Assembly: GCF_009765965.1 (NCBI RefSeq)
Contig: NZ_LMUL01000004.1
Coordinates: 18,420-82,419 of the forward strand
Source of the DNA: Caulobacter sp. S45
GTDB lineage: Bacteria; Pseudomonadota; Alphaproteobacteria; Caulobacterales; Caulobacteraceae
DNA length: 64,000 bases
Reading direction: 5' to 3'
Of this stretch, positions 44,271 through 53,228 are shown in pieces (the stretch's first letter is position 1; every line of letters begins with the position of its first letter). The notes under the pieces are model-generated. The model ran no database searches. It saw nothing but the letters and a program-made list of their open reading frames with translations, and was not told the origin of the DNA. Made by a program: the position numbers and the translations under genes.

Positions 44271-45929
44271 TTGGCAGGTTCGACATCCGGCGGCGCGACA
44301 AGCGCGCCGAGCGATATCCGCGTCGTGGTGGCGGCGTCATCGGCCGGCACGGCGTTCGAGTGGTACGACTTCTTCGTCTTCGTCCCGCTCGCCACCATCA
44401 TCTCCAAGACCTTCTTCGCCGGGCTGAACGATACGGCCGCCTATGTCTTCGCACTCGGATCGTTCGCGGCCGGGTTCGCCTTCCGCCCCGTCGGCGCGCT
44501 GATCTTCGGTCGGGTGGGCGATCGGGCGGGCCGCAAGGGCGCCTTCCTGATCACCGTGATCATGATGGGCTCGGCCACCTTCTGCATCGGCCTGTTGCCG
44601 ACCTACGCCCAGGCTGGCCTGATCTCGCCCAGCCTGTTCATCCTGTTGCGCATCATCCAGGGGATCGCGCTGGGCGGCGAGTGGGGCGGGGCGGCCATCT
44701 ACATCGCCGAGCACTCCCCCCCCAACAAGCGCGGCTTCTTCACCAGCTGGATCGGGGCAGCGGCCGCGTTCGGCCTGGGCGGGGCCCTGATCGTCACCCT
44801 GATCACGCGAACGGTGCTGGGCGACATGGCGTTCAACGCCTGGGGCTGGCGCATCCCGTTCCTGGCCTCAGTGATCCTGCTGGCGGTGTCGGTCTGGTTC
44901 CGGCTCAAGCTGTCGGAAAGCCCGGTGTTCCAGAAGATGCACGCCGAGGGCCGCCGCTCAACCCGCCCCTACGCCGACGCCTTCCTGGAGCCGCACAGCC
45001 TCAAGCGGGTGCTGCTGGCCCTATTCGCGGTCATGGTGGCCCAGGGGACGGTCTGGTACACGACCTTCTTCTACGCCCAGTTCTTCATCGAGAAGATCCT
45101 CAAGGTCGCGCCCAACACGGTCAACGCGATCATGATCGCGCTCGTGGTCCTGTCGGCGCCGCTCTACATCGTGTTCGGCGCCCTGTCGGATCGGATCGGA
45201 CGCAAGGCGGTGATGGCCGGCGGCATGATCCTGTTCACCGCCGCGCTGTGGCCGGGCTTCCACCTGATCACCCGCGCCGCCAATCCCGCCCTCGCCGAAG
45301 CCGCCCAGCGCGCGCCGGTGACGGTGATCGCCGATCCGGCCCAGTGCACGCTGCAGTTCGATCCCGTCGGCAAGGCGCAGTTCCGCACCGCCTGCGACAT
45401 CCTCAAGGGCGCCCTGACCAACGCCGGGGTCTCCTACCACAACGTCAAGGCAGCGCCCGGCGCGTCGCCGGTGGCCAAGATCGGCGACGCCACGGTCGCC
45501 TCGGTGGACGGCCGCACGCTGTCGGCCCCCGCGCTGAAGGCGGCGCGGGCGACGGTATCGGCGCGGCTGGCCGCGGCCCTGTCCAAGGCCGGCTATCCCT
45601 TGCGCACCGATCCCGCGCGGACCAATGCACCGCTGATCCTGGCCGTGTTGCTGGTGTTCGCCGTAGGGGCCACCGCCCTATACGGGCCCCAGGCGGCGTG
45701 CCTGGTCGAGCTGTTCCCCAGCAAGGTCCGTTACACCGCCCTGTCGCTGCCCTATCACATCGGCACCGGCTGGGTCGGCGGCTTCCTGCCGGCCACCGCC
45801 TACGCCATGGTGGCGGCCAGCGGGGACAGTTATTTCGGCCTCTGGTATCCGATCATCGGCACCGTGATCAGCATCGTCGCCACCCTGCTGTTCCTGCCCG
45901 AGACACGCACCCGCGACCTGAACCTTTAG
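44271..45929 (+). CDS. MFS (metabolite:H+ symporter type) transporter with a large insertion
   Basis: A 552-residue carrier, longer than the usual 420-450. SAGTAFEWYDFFVFVPLATI opens it, and FGRVGDRAGRKGAF and FGALSDRIGRKAVMAGG are the two half-motifs of MHS-family carriers. Between helices near 320 and 455 is an extra hydrophilic domain of about 115 residues (roughly 337-450), with two cysteines 16 apart (near 359 and 375). Members of this group carry proline/betaine or dicarboxylates; the substrate is unknown. Start is TTG at 44271, with GGGGA six bases upstream. Confidence 0.85.
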   Translation: MAGSTSGGATSAPSDIRVVVAASSAGTAFEWYDFFVFVPLATIISKTFFAGLNDTAAYVFALGSFAAGFAFRPVGALIFGRVGDRAGRKGAFLITVIMMGSATFCIGLLPTYAQAGLISPSLFILLRIIQGIALGGEWGGAAIYIAEHSPPNKRGFFTSWIGAAAAFGLGGALIVTLITRTVLGDMAFNAWGWRIPFLASVILLAVSVWFRLKLSESPVFQKMHAEGRRSTRPYADAFLEPHSLKRVLLALFAVMVAQGTVWYTTFFYAQFFIEKILKVAPNTVNAIMIALVVLSAPLYIVFGALSDRIGRKAVMAGGMILFTAALWPGFHLITRAANPALAEAAQRAPVTVIADPAQCTLQFDPVGKAQFRTACDILKGALTNAGVSYHNVKAAPGASPVAKIGDATVASVDGRTLSAPALKAARATVSARLAAALSKAGYPLRTDPARTNAPLILAVLLVFAVGATALYGPQAACLVELFPSKVRYTALSLPYHIGTGWVGGFLPATAYAMVAASGDSYFGLWYPIIGTVISIVATLLFLPETRTRDLNL

Positions 45930-45950
45930 CGATCGCTGCGGCGGGGGCCA

Positions 45951-45976
45951 GGAACTCCGGTCGGCCCCCTCCGGTT
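45951..45976 (+). promoter_or_regulatory. EcfG-like promoter for DUF4142 gene
   Basis: GGAAC at 45951-45955, 17-base spacer, GGTT at 45973-45976: one mismatch. It starts 46 bases before the ATG. Confidence 0.45.
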
Positions 45977-46021
45977 ACGCGAGTCCGTGAACGGCGCGCT
46001 CGGCGCCGCTGGAGGAAATGC

Positions 46022-46570
46022 ATGCTCCGTATTCTGACCCTGGGCGTGGCGGCGGCGCTGGCGCTGAGTTCGGCTGGAGTCGTCAGCGCCCAAGCGATGC
46101 GGCCGGATATGGCCGGCCCGTCGATGGGAGGCCCAGCGCTGTCGACGCCGGACTACGTGGCCACCGCCGCGCGCAGCGACATGTTCGAGATCGCCGAGGC
46201 GCGCATGGCCCTGCACCGCACCTCGAACCCGCACGTCCGCGATTTCGCGCAGATGATGATCCGCGACCACTCCAAGTCGACCGCCATGATCAAGGCCGCC
46301 TTGACCGAAACCGGCCGCCCCGTCCCTCCGCCGCCCGGGCTCGGCGCCGACCAACAAGAGATGATCGCCACACTGCGCGGGTCAGGCCCGAACTTCGACC
46401 GCGTCTATATCGACCAGCAGGTCCAGGCCCATATGAAGGCGCTCGAAGTCCACGCAGGCTACGCCCGCGGCGGTCAGAACCTCGCCCTGCAACGCACGGC
46501 CAATCGGATCGTCCCGGTGGTCCGGCGTCACCTGGCCATGGCGCGCGACATCCGTGGCCATATGAGCTGA
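46022..46570 (+). CDS. DUF4142 family secreted protein
   Basis: A 182-residue protein with signal peptide MLRILTLGVAAALALSSAGV...SAQ. The mature part is mostly helical: YVATAARSDMFEIAEARMAL, NPHVRDFAQMMIRDHSKSTA and VQAHMKALEVHAGYARGG match DUF4142, a ferritin-like four-helix family without clear metal residues. GGAGG precedes the ATG by seven bases. Such proteins are often part of the general stress regulon, which agrees with the upstream near-consensus promoter. Confidence 0.85.
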   Translation: MLRILTLGVAAALALSSAGVVSAQAMRPDMAGPSMGGPALSTPDYVATAARSDMFEIAEARMALHRTSNPHVRDFAQMMIRDHSKSTAMIKAALTETGRPVPPPPGLGADQQEMIATLRGSGPNFDRVYIDQQVQAHMKALEVHAGYARGGQNLALQRTANRIVPVVRRHLAMARDIRGHMS

Positions 46571-46595
46571 AGGACACGCGGCGGGTAGACGCGCC

Positions 46596-49500
46596 CTAGC
46601 CGCCCACCGCCGTGACATTGTCGTCGGAGTTGCGGTCGATGGCCTTGTTGTAGGGATCGACGCCCGCGAACCTGGGCGCCCGGTCGACCACGAACCGGAA
46701 CACCTGCTTGCCACTGCGCACCTTCAGGTGCTTCAGCAGGATGACGTCCTTGGCCGCAAAGTCGGGCTTGCCGGGCTCGCGCGTGAACAGGCCGACGTCG
46801 AAGGCCTCGTCCATCGGCGCCTCGCTCTCCTTGCCCTGGCCGGTGGCGTAGAGCTTCTTGCCCGTCACCTCCAAGGCGACGTCGTAGCGCCCGTCGGGAC
46901 GCTTCTTCGACGAGGCGTGGACCGCGCGCAGGTCGTACAGGGTGATCTTCTCGAACAGGTCGGTGATCAGCTGCTGCTGGTCCGGCCGGGCCTCGGCGCG
47001 CAGGTCGGCCAGGAAATCGCGCGTGGTCGGATAAGGCGCGCCCTTGAAGGCGTAGTCCTTCAGCAGGTGGCGCAGCGCCGCGTTCACCGCCGCCTCGCCC
47101 AGCTCGTCCTGCAGCCGGTACATCACCAGCGAACCCTTACGGTAATGGATGTAACCCTGGTCCTCGACCCGGTCCAAGGGCAACTCCTCGACCGCCTCGC
47201 CGCCGCGCGAGCGCAGGTAGTTGTCCAGTTCGAATTTGAGGAACCGACGGATCTGGTCGTCGCCGTACAGGTGCTTCATCGCCATCAGCGCGCTGTACTG
47301 GGCGAAGGTCTCGTCCAGCATCGAGGCGCCCTGCATGTCCGCCCCGATCACCTGGTGCGCCCACCACTGGTGGCCCAGCTCGTGGGCGGTGACGTAGGTG
47401 ACGAAGTCGATCTTGGAGCGGTCCCGCTCGTCCATGATGAAGCCGATCCCCTCGGAATAGGGGATGGTGTTGGCGAAGGACTGGGCGAACTGGGCGTAGT
47501 CGGGGAACTCCAGGATGCGCACCTGGCGGAACTGGTAGGGGCTGAAATTGGCCTGGTCGTAGTCGAGCCCGAACTTCAGCGCTGCGATCATCCGGTCGAC
47601 GTTCCAAGCGTGCGCCGGGTGGTAGTAGACCGACAGGTTCACGCCCTTGTAAGGCACGCGCCTGACCGCATAGCGCGCGGACTGGATAGAGAAGAAATCC
47701 AGGATCGGCGCCTCGGTGCGGAACTCCGCAATATGGCGACCGCCGACGATCCGGTCGGCCACCCGGTAGCCCGGCGCCATGGGTGTCTGGTCGGCTGTGG
47801 TGGAAACGGTGATGTCGGTGTTCACCCAGTCCGCGCCGTGGGTGATCATGTTGAACTGCCGCGCGCTGTCGTCCTCGAGCTTGGGCGGGCGCAGGTCCTC
47901 CGGCAGGTGGTATTTGCGCCGCTTGGCCCGGTCGGTCAGCAGGCCAGTGCGGTCCATGCCGATCATGGGCGCGATCTCGAAGCTGTTGAGGAAGCTCCCG
48001 TTGTCGACGATACGAGTGGTGTTGCCGCGGTTCTTGAAGCCGTGCTGGCCCCTGCGGACGGTGAAGGACAGGCTGCGCTTCTCGCCCGGCGCCATCGGCG
48101 TATCGAAGGTGAAGATGCGATAGTTGAAACGATCGTAGGTCTTCAGCGGCCGCCCGCCTTCCACCGACAGGGCCAGCACCTTCAGGTCGCGCTCGAAGCG
48201 GACGTGCAAGGTGCGGATCGGAGCCAAGGTCTTGTTCTGCAGGACATAGACGCCGTGCGCCCGGGCCTGGGGACCGTCGGGATAGAGATCGACCGCCAGC
48301 TTCACATCGGTGATCTTGGGCTGGGGAACCCGGGCGAAAGGCAGCAGCGCCTTCTCGTAGTCCGCCTGGAAGCGATCGTCGGCCAGCTGGGTGCGGTAGG
48401 GATTCCAGACGTTGGTGTTCAGATAGATATAGCCGCCGACCGCCAGCGCTCCGACGACAGCCACGCCCAGCAGTCCTCCGGCCGGTCCGGCCAGGCGATG
48501 CGGCAGCCGCCGGAAGCGAGGCCTCAGGCGCGCGTCCGAGCCGCGCCGCCACAACCCGTAGGTCAGGACCGCGAGCCCGAGCGCGACCAGGCTCCAGTAG
48601 AGCTGGAACCAGTTCCTCGCCAGGCCGGCCAGGCCCTGGTTGTTCATGTCCGACAACGGCACGTCCGGCGAGCCGCCGTAGATGTACAGGTTGTGCTCGA
48701 AGCCCAGCTTGGGCAGCACGATGGTGGCGATGATGTAGATCACCATCAGCCCCCAGCCGAAGAATTTGTGGGGCACGAGCGTCTGGAGGAACACCGCCAG
48801 CACCGCGATCAGCGCCGCATTCACCGTCTCGGGCAGCAGGTACCAGCCGAGATACTTGCCGAGCTCGTAGTGGGTGAACCCCTTCAAGGTCTGGATCAGC
48901 ATCGCGCCCACGACGCTGATCGCCAGCATGGCGAACAGCACCCCGATGATGGCCACGATCTTGGGCGCGGCGAACACCCAGTCCGGCGTGGGGGTTGCGT
49001 CCACCAGGGCCTCGGTGCGCCGGTCCCGCTCGCGCCAGACCAGCTCGCCCGCATAGTAGATCGACACCACCAGCGGGATGATCCCGAACGCGCCGCGCAA
49101 CACCGTGATCAGGCTGCGCGTGACGGGATAGGCGTTGACGCCATAGACGCCGTTGGTGGTTCCGAACCACATGCCGGCCATGCTGTTGAACAGGCCGAGC
49201 GCCATCAGCACGAAGAAGGCCGGGCTCTTGAACACCTGGCCCATGTCGAGCCGGGTGCGGGCGACGAGCTGGGCCCAGACGGCGCGACCCCCGCCAGGGT
49301 CGGCGTAGGCGCCGGGCGCAGGCGGCGTCAGCGGCTGGGCGGCCTCAGGGGCGATATCGGCGGCCTGGCGTTCGGCTTCACGGCGGCTCAGCTTCTTACC
49401 GCGCACTTCGAACCGGAACAGGACCGACGCGCCGGCGAGGAACGCCGCGCCGACCACCGTCCAGATGATGCGGTTCCACAACAGGGGCCCGGCTAGCGGC

Positions 49501-50195
49501 GCCAGCAGGGTGTTGCGGTCCGTGGCGGTCCAATAGCGGCTGGCGTTGCCGAACGCTCCGATACCGAACGGCTCCAGATAGGCCATCGCCACGCGAAACT
49601 GCGGCTTGGCGGCCAGGGCGATGGCGACCAGATACAGGATCAGGAAACCGACCACGCCGAGATAGGTCGCCATCAGCGAACGGGTGGCCGTGGCCAGCGC
49701 GAAGAACCCCGCCGAGATGAAGAACAAGGTGGGAACCGCCAGCACGACATAGGCGTAGGCGTAGGCGTCCGGCCGGAAAGCCCCCAGCTTCTCCGGATCG
49801 ATCCAGGGCATCACCGAGCCCACCATCATCGCCAGCGGGATCGACAGGAAGCACAGCAGCACCGCGGCGAAGGCGCCCACGAAGCGTCCGTACAGATAGT
49901 CGAGCTTGCGCAGGCGGGTGGCCCGCAGGATCGGGCCGAAGCCGGTGTCGTCGTCGCGCACCACCACGTTGGCTACAAACGCCGTGCTGACGAACATGAA
50001 GAACAGACTGAAGATCAGGAACGTCTGGGCGATCGCGCTCGGCGAGTTGACGTGCACGTTGGCCGTGGCGCCGATCTGGATCGTGTCGCTGGTCACCGAG
50101 CCGAAGGTCAGCAGGAAGAACAGTCCCGCCGCCACCCAGAACACCGGGTTCTTGAGCTGGTAGCGCAGCTCGAAGCTTGCGATCTTCAGGAACAT
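46596..50195 (-). CDS. ABC permease fused to M1 aminopeptidase
   Basis: A 1199-residue two-part membrane protein. Residues 1-600 hold two sets of ABC-2 type membrane helices (starting FELRYQLKNPVFWVAAGLFF) and a Pro-rich cytoplasmic loop near 270-300. From about 620 a periplasmic M1 metallopeptidase domain follows, with the zinc motif HELGH near 937 and a glutamate 20 residues later (MLDETFAQYSALMA). The spacing is two more than usual HExxH-x17/18-E counts but matches this fused family. Co-transcribed with the ATPase upstream. Substrate unknown; a peptide seems likely. Confidence 0.88.
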   Translation of the reverse strand: MFLKIASFELRYQLKNPVFWVAAGLFFLLTFGSVTSDTIQIGATANVHVNSPSAIAQTFLIFSLFFMFVSTAFVANVVVRDDDTGFGPILRATRLRKLDYLYGRFVGAFAAVLLCFLSIPLAMMVGSVMPWIDPEKLGAFRPDAYAYAYVVLAVPTLFFISAGFFALATATRSLMATYLGVVGFLILYLVAIALAAKPQFRVAMAYLEPFGIGAFGNASRYWTATDRNTLLAPLAGPLLWNRIIWTVVGAAFLAGASVLFRFEVRGKKLSRREAERQAADIAPEAAQPLTPPAPGAYADPGGGRAVWAQLVARTRLDMGQVFKSPAFFVLMALGLFNSMAGMWFGTTNGVYGVNAYPVTRSLITVLRGAFGIIPLVVSIYYAGELVWRERDRRTEALVDATPTPDWVFAAPKIVAIIGVLFAMLAISVVGAMLIQTLKGFTHYELGKYLGWYLLPETVNAALIAVLAVFLQTLVPHKFFGWGLMVIYIIATIVLPKLGFEHNLYIYGGSPDVPLSDMNNQGLAGLARNWFQLYWSLVALGLAVLTYGLWRRGSDARLRPRFRRLPHRLAGPAGGLLGVAVVGALAVGGYIYLNTNVWNPYRTQLADDRFQADYEKALLPFARVPQPKITDVKLAVDLYPDGPQARAHGVYVLQNKTLAPIRTLHVRFERDLKVLALSVEGGRPLKTYDRFNYRIFTFDTPMAPGEKRSLSFTVRRGQHGFKNRGNTTRIVDNGSFLNSFEIAPMIGMDRTGLLTDRAKRRKYHLPEDLRPPKLEDDSARQFNMITHGADWVNTDITVSTTADQTPMAPGYRVADRIVGGRHIAEFRTEAPILDFFSIQSARYAVRRVPYKGVNLSVYYHPAHAWNVDRMIAALKFGLDYDQANFSPYQFRQVRILEFPDYAQFAQSFANTIPYSEGIGFIMDERDRSKIDFVTYVTAHELGHQWWAHQVIGADMQGASMLDETFAQYSALMAMKHLYGDDQIRRFLKFELDNYLRSRGGEAVEELPLDRVEDQGYIHYRKGSLVMYRLQDELGEAAVNAALRHLLKDYAFKGAPYPTTRDFLADLRAEARPDQQQLITDLFEKITLYDLRAVHASSKKRPDGRYDVALEVTGKKLYATGQGKESEAPMDEAFDVGLFTREPGKPDFAAKDVILLKHLKVRSGKQVFRFVVDRAPRFAGVDPYNKAIDRNSDDNVTAVGG

Positions 50196-50204
50196 CGTGA
50201 CGCC

Positions 50205-51083
50205 TCAAGCCGCCTTGCGGGCGGCGTGAAGGCTGGAGAAATAGACGTCCTCCAGACCGCCCGAGTGGCGCGCGAACCCATCGCCGGGATCGGCGTCGCT
50301 CAGCACGTGGACCACGGTGCGCCCGCCCGACAGCCGGGTGGAGATCAGGTCGTAGCGCTCTCGCAGGGTGGGGATGTCGCCCTTATCCACCGCCTTGCTC
50401 CAGATGCGGCCGTCTAGTTCAGCCGTCAGGCTCCCCGGCGCACCCTGGCGCACGATGCGACCGCCGGCGATCACCGCCATGGCCTGGCAGAGGTCCGACA
50501 CGTCCTCGACGATGTGGGTGGACAGGATCACCACCACGTTCTCGCCGATCTCGGCCAACAGGTTGAGGAAGCGGTTGCGTTCCTCCGGATCCAGGCCGGC
50601 GGTGGGCTCGTCGACGATGATCAGGGCCGGGCCGCCGATCAGGGCCTGCGCGATGCCGAAACGCTGGCGCATGCCGCCGGAAAACCCCGCCAGCGCCTTC
50701 TTGCGCACCCCGTAGAGGTTCACCTGCTCCAACAGGCGCTCGACCTCGGCCTTGCGCGCCTTCGGATCGGCGATCCCCTTCAGCACGGCCATGTGGTCCA
50801 GCATTTCGTAGGCCGACACGCGGGGATAAACCCCGAAGTCCTGGGGGAGATAGCCGAGCGTCTGGCGCAGCCGCTCCGGCGTCTTGAGCACGTCGATGTC
50901 GTCGAAATGGATGGCGCCGGAGGTCGGGGTCTGCAGGGTGGCGATGCATCGCATCAGGGTCGACTTGCCGGCCCCGTTGGGACCCAGCAGACCATACATG
51001 CCGCGCGGCACGTTCAGCGTCACGCCATCCAGCGCCCGCACGCCATTGGAGTAGACATGGGTCAGGTCGTTGATCTGCAGCAT
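50205..51083 (-). CDS. ABC transporter ATP-binding protein
   Basis: A 292-residue ATPase. Walker A is LLGPNGAGKSTLMRC, the signature LAGFSGGMRQRFGIAQ and Walker B LIIVDEPTAGLD. It ends nine bases before the permease-peptidase gene and is its obvious energy subunit. The start at 51083 is selected because the family begins MLQINDLTHVYSNG. Confidence 0.93.
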   Translation of the reverse strand: MLQINDLTHVYSNGVRALDGVTLNVPRGMYGLLGPNGAGKSTLMRCIATLQTPTSGAIHFDDIDVLKTPERLRQTLGYLPQDFGVYPRVSAYEMLDHMAVLKGIADPKARKAEVERLLEQVNLYGVRKKALAGFSGGMRQRFGIAQALIGGPALIIVDEPTAGLDPEERNRFLNLLAEIGENVVVILSTHIVEDVSDLCQAMAVIAGGRIVRQGAPGSLTAELDGRIWSKAVDKGDIPTLRERYDLISTRLSGGRTVVHVLSDADPGDGFARHSGGLEDVYFSSLHAARKAA

Positions 51084-51203
51084 CTTCAGCCCCGATAGTC
51101 CCGCGACGCTGCACGGGGCGAGGCGGAGACGCAAGTGAAAGCCATGTAACATCCGCGCCACACAGGCGTTCACAGCGGCGTCGTAACGCGATACCTCGCA
51201 GTC

Positions 51204-51866
51204 ATGACATCCGACTGCAATTCACCCTCCCCGGACGGGACCTGCGCCCACGGCCCCGACGCGCCGATCGCGGCCCTGCTCACCCGCAACCGCGCCTGGG
51301 CCGAACGCAAGACCAGCGCCGATCCCGGCTTCTTCAAGCGCCTCACGGCCCAGCAGAGTCCGGCCTATCTGTGGATCGGCTGTTCCGACAGCCGGGTGCC
51401 GGCCACGGAAATCGTCGACCTCGATCCCGGCGAGGTGTTCGTCCATCGCAACGTCGGCAATCTGGCCCCGGTGGACGACGCCAACTACCTGTCGGTGCTG
51501 CAGTATGGAGTGCAGGTGCTGAAGGTGCGCCACGTCCTAGTCGTGGGCCATTACGGCTGCGGCGGCGTGCTGGCCGCGCTGCAGCCGCCGCTTCAAGGGC
51601 CCGTGGAGGGTTGGTTGACCCCGATCCGCCAGTTGGCCTTCGAAAGCCGAGCCGAACTTGACGCCCTGCCCGACGATCAGGCCCGCCACGACCGGCTGTG
51701 CGAGCTGAACGTCCTGGCCCAGGTGCGCAATGTCGCCGCCACCACCCTGGTCAGGGACGCCTGGGCGGCGGGCGAGGACCTGACCATCCACGGCTGGTGC
51801 TATTCGATCGGCAGCGGCCTGATCACCGACCTCAACGCCACGGTGCGGGGGCCGCTCACCCGCTAA
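51204..51866 (+). CDS. can: Beta-class carbonic anhydrase
   Basis: A 220-residue zinc enzyme hydrating CO2. Ligands are Cys60, Asp62 and Arg64 (IGCSDSRVPATEI), His116 and Cys119 (VVGHYGCGGV). The Cys-Asp-Arg/Cys-His arrangement is complete. An N-terminal extra stretch (about 25 residues, two cysteines) is family-variable. Its stop overlaps the convergent next gene by four bases. Confidence 0.95.
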   Translation: MTSDCNSPSPDGTCAHGPDAPIAALLTRNRAWAERKTSADPGFFKRLTAQQSPAYLWIGCSDSRVPATEIVDLDPGEVFVHRNVGNLAPVDDANYLSVLQYGVQVLKVRHVLVVGHYGCGGVLAALQPPLQGPVEGWLTPIRQLAFESRAELDALPDDQARHDRLCELNVLAQVRNVAATTLVRDAWAAGEDLTIHGWCYSIGSGLITDLNATVRGPLTR

Positions 51867-52369
51867 GCCCGCTCGATCGCCAGGGCGTCTCCCGGACCCG
51901 CCACCGCCAGCAAGGCTTCGAGGTCCGCACGCGCCAGGGCCACGCACCCCTCGGTGGGCGGATAACCAGGCTTGGCCACGTGCAGGAAGATCGCCGACCC
52001 CATGCCGGGGATAGGCGGGTTGTCGTTGTGGGCCAGGATGCAGACGATGTCGTACAGCTCGTCTTCCCGCCACATCCGCTCGCAGCTGGCCGGGTAGGGC
52101 AACGTCACGGGGCGGTTATAAGCCGGGTCCTGCGGCGCGTCGCACCAACCGTCGTCCAGCCCAATGGCCTCGACCGGCAGCCGGGTCCGGGGCGCTGCAC
52201 CCCGGTCGGGCCGGTAGAGCACCCGCAGCAGGGCCCAGGTCCCCAGCGGCGCCGCGCCGTCCCCCTCGCGCTTGTCGCCGGCCTCCACCACCCCCGAGCG
52301 GCCGAGCGCGCAGGAGACGACCCGGTCCCCGATCCGGCAGCGTCCGTCGGCATAGGCGGTGAAGATCAT
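51863..52369 (-). CDS. L,D-transpeptidase (YkuD) family protein
   Basis: A 168-residue protein. GYPPTEGCVALARADLEALL carries the catalytic cysteine, with the histidine upstream in AIFLHVAKPG, giving the HxxxxxxxxxxxGC order of YkuD domains. No signal peptide is visible from the ATG at 52369, unusual for a cell-wall enzyme, so the protein may lack export, use a non-classical route or begin elsewhere. It converges on can. Confidence 0.82.
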   Translation of the reverse strand: MIFTAYADGRCRIGDRVVSCALGRSGVVEAGDKREGDGAAPLGTWALLRVLYRPDRGAAPRTRLPVEAIGLDDGWCDAPQDPAYNRPVTLPYPASCERMWREDELYDIVCILAHNDNPPIPGMGSAIFLHVAKPGYPPTEGCVALARADLEALLAVAGPGDALAIERA

Positions 52370-52437
52370 GGGGCGGCGTCCATTCCGCTGAAGCTTTGCA
52401 CCTGAGAGCCTTTGCACCGGCGCATTTGCAAGGCCAT

Positions 52438-53133
52438 ATGTCGGCTATGGCCCAAACGAGAACGATACTGATCGTCGACGACGACGAGGACCTGCGGGGC
52501 GCGCTGGCCGAGCAGATCGACCTGGAGGACGACTTCAAGACCGTCCAGGCCAGGACCGGCGGCGAGGGCGTCGCCACGGCCAAGGCCGTCCGCCCCGACT
52601 TGATCCTGCTCGACGTCGATCTGCCCGACATGGACGGCCGCGACGCTTGCCGGCAGATGCGCGAGGACGGCGTGCTGGCTCCCGTGATCATGCTGACCGG
52701 CGCCGCCACCGACGACGACACCGTGCGCGGCCTGGACGCCGGCGCAGACGACTATGTCACCAAGCCGTTCCGCTTCGCCGTGCTGCTGGCGCGCATCCGC
52801 GCCCAGCTACGCAGCCACGAACAGTCCGAGCACGCGGTGTTCCGCATCGGCCCCTACGAGTTCCGCCCGGCTCAGAAACTGCTGATCGACGAGAAGCAGA
52901 AGAAGATCCGGCTGACGGAAAAAGAGGCCAACATCCTGAAATACCTCTACCGCGCCGGCGAGAAGCCGGTCTCGCGCGAGGAGCTGCTGACCCAGGTGTG
53001 GGGCTACAACGCCGGCGTCACCACCCACACGCTGGAGACCCACATCTACCGCCTGCGCCAGAAGATCGAGCCCGAGGCCGGCGGCGCACGCCTGCTGCTC
53101 ACCGACGCAGGGGGTTATCGGCTGGCGCTCTGA
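52438..53133 (+). CDS. OmpR/PhoB-family response regulator
   Basis: A 231-residue regulator. The receiver starts TILIVDDDEDLRGAL, with phospho-acceptor Asp in LILLDVDLPDMDGRD and KPFRF near 105. The C-terminal winged helix includes LTEKEANILKYLYRAGEKPV and THTLETHIYRLRQKIEPE. The partner kinase is not next to it. Starts at 52438 and 52447 are both possible. Target genes are unknown; the neighbouring L,D-transpeptidase is divergent from it. Confidence 0.9.
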   Translation: MSAMAQTRTILIVDDDEDLRGALAEQIDLEDDFKTVQARTGGEGVATAKAVRPDLILLDVDLPDMDGRDACRQMREDGVLAPVIMLTGAATDDDTVRGLDAGADDYVTKPFRFAVLLARIRAQLRSHEQSEHAVFRIGPYEFRPAQKLLIDEKQKKIRLTEKEANILKYLYRAGEKPVSREELLTQVWGYNAGVTTHTLETHIYRLRQKIEPEAGGARLLLTDAGGYRLAL

Positions 53134-53228
53134 AGCGGGCGAACGCCTCCAATGTGCGGAATGCACATTTGGTCTTGACGCGAACGTAAAGAGAACGCAC
53201 GCTCCCCTCCTGTCCATGGAGGCGCCCC

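Noticed and set aside
44243-46570. 775-codon plus-strand frame ending in the DUF4142 protein
   Set aside because: The first 590 codons are an out-of-frame reading of the MFS gene. The DUF4142 gene has its own ribosome site and signal peptide at 46022.
46728-49496. 922-codon open frame on the plus strand opposite the ABC-M1 gene
   Set aside because: Composition of a shadow frame (Gln/His/Arg/Val rich), no domains, while the minus strand encodes a complete HELGH peptidase.
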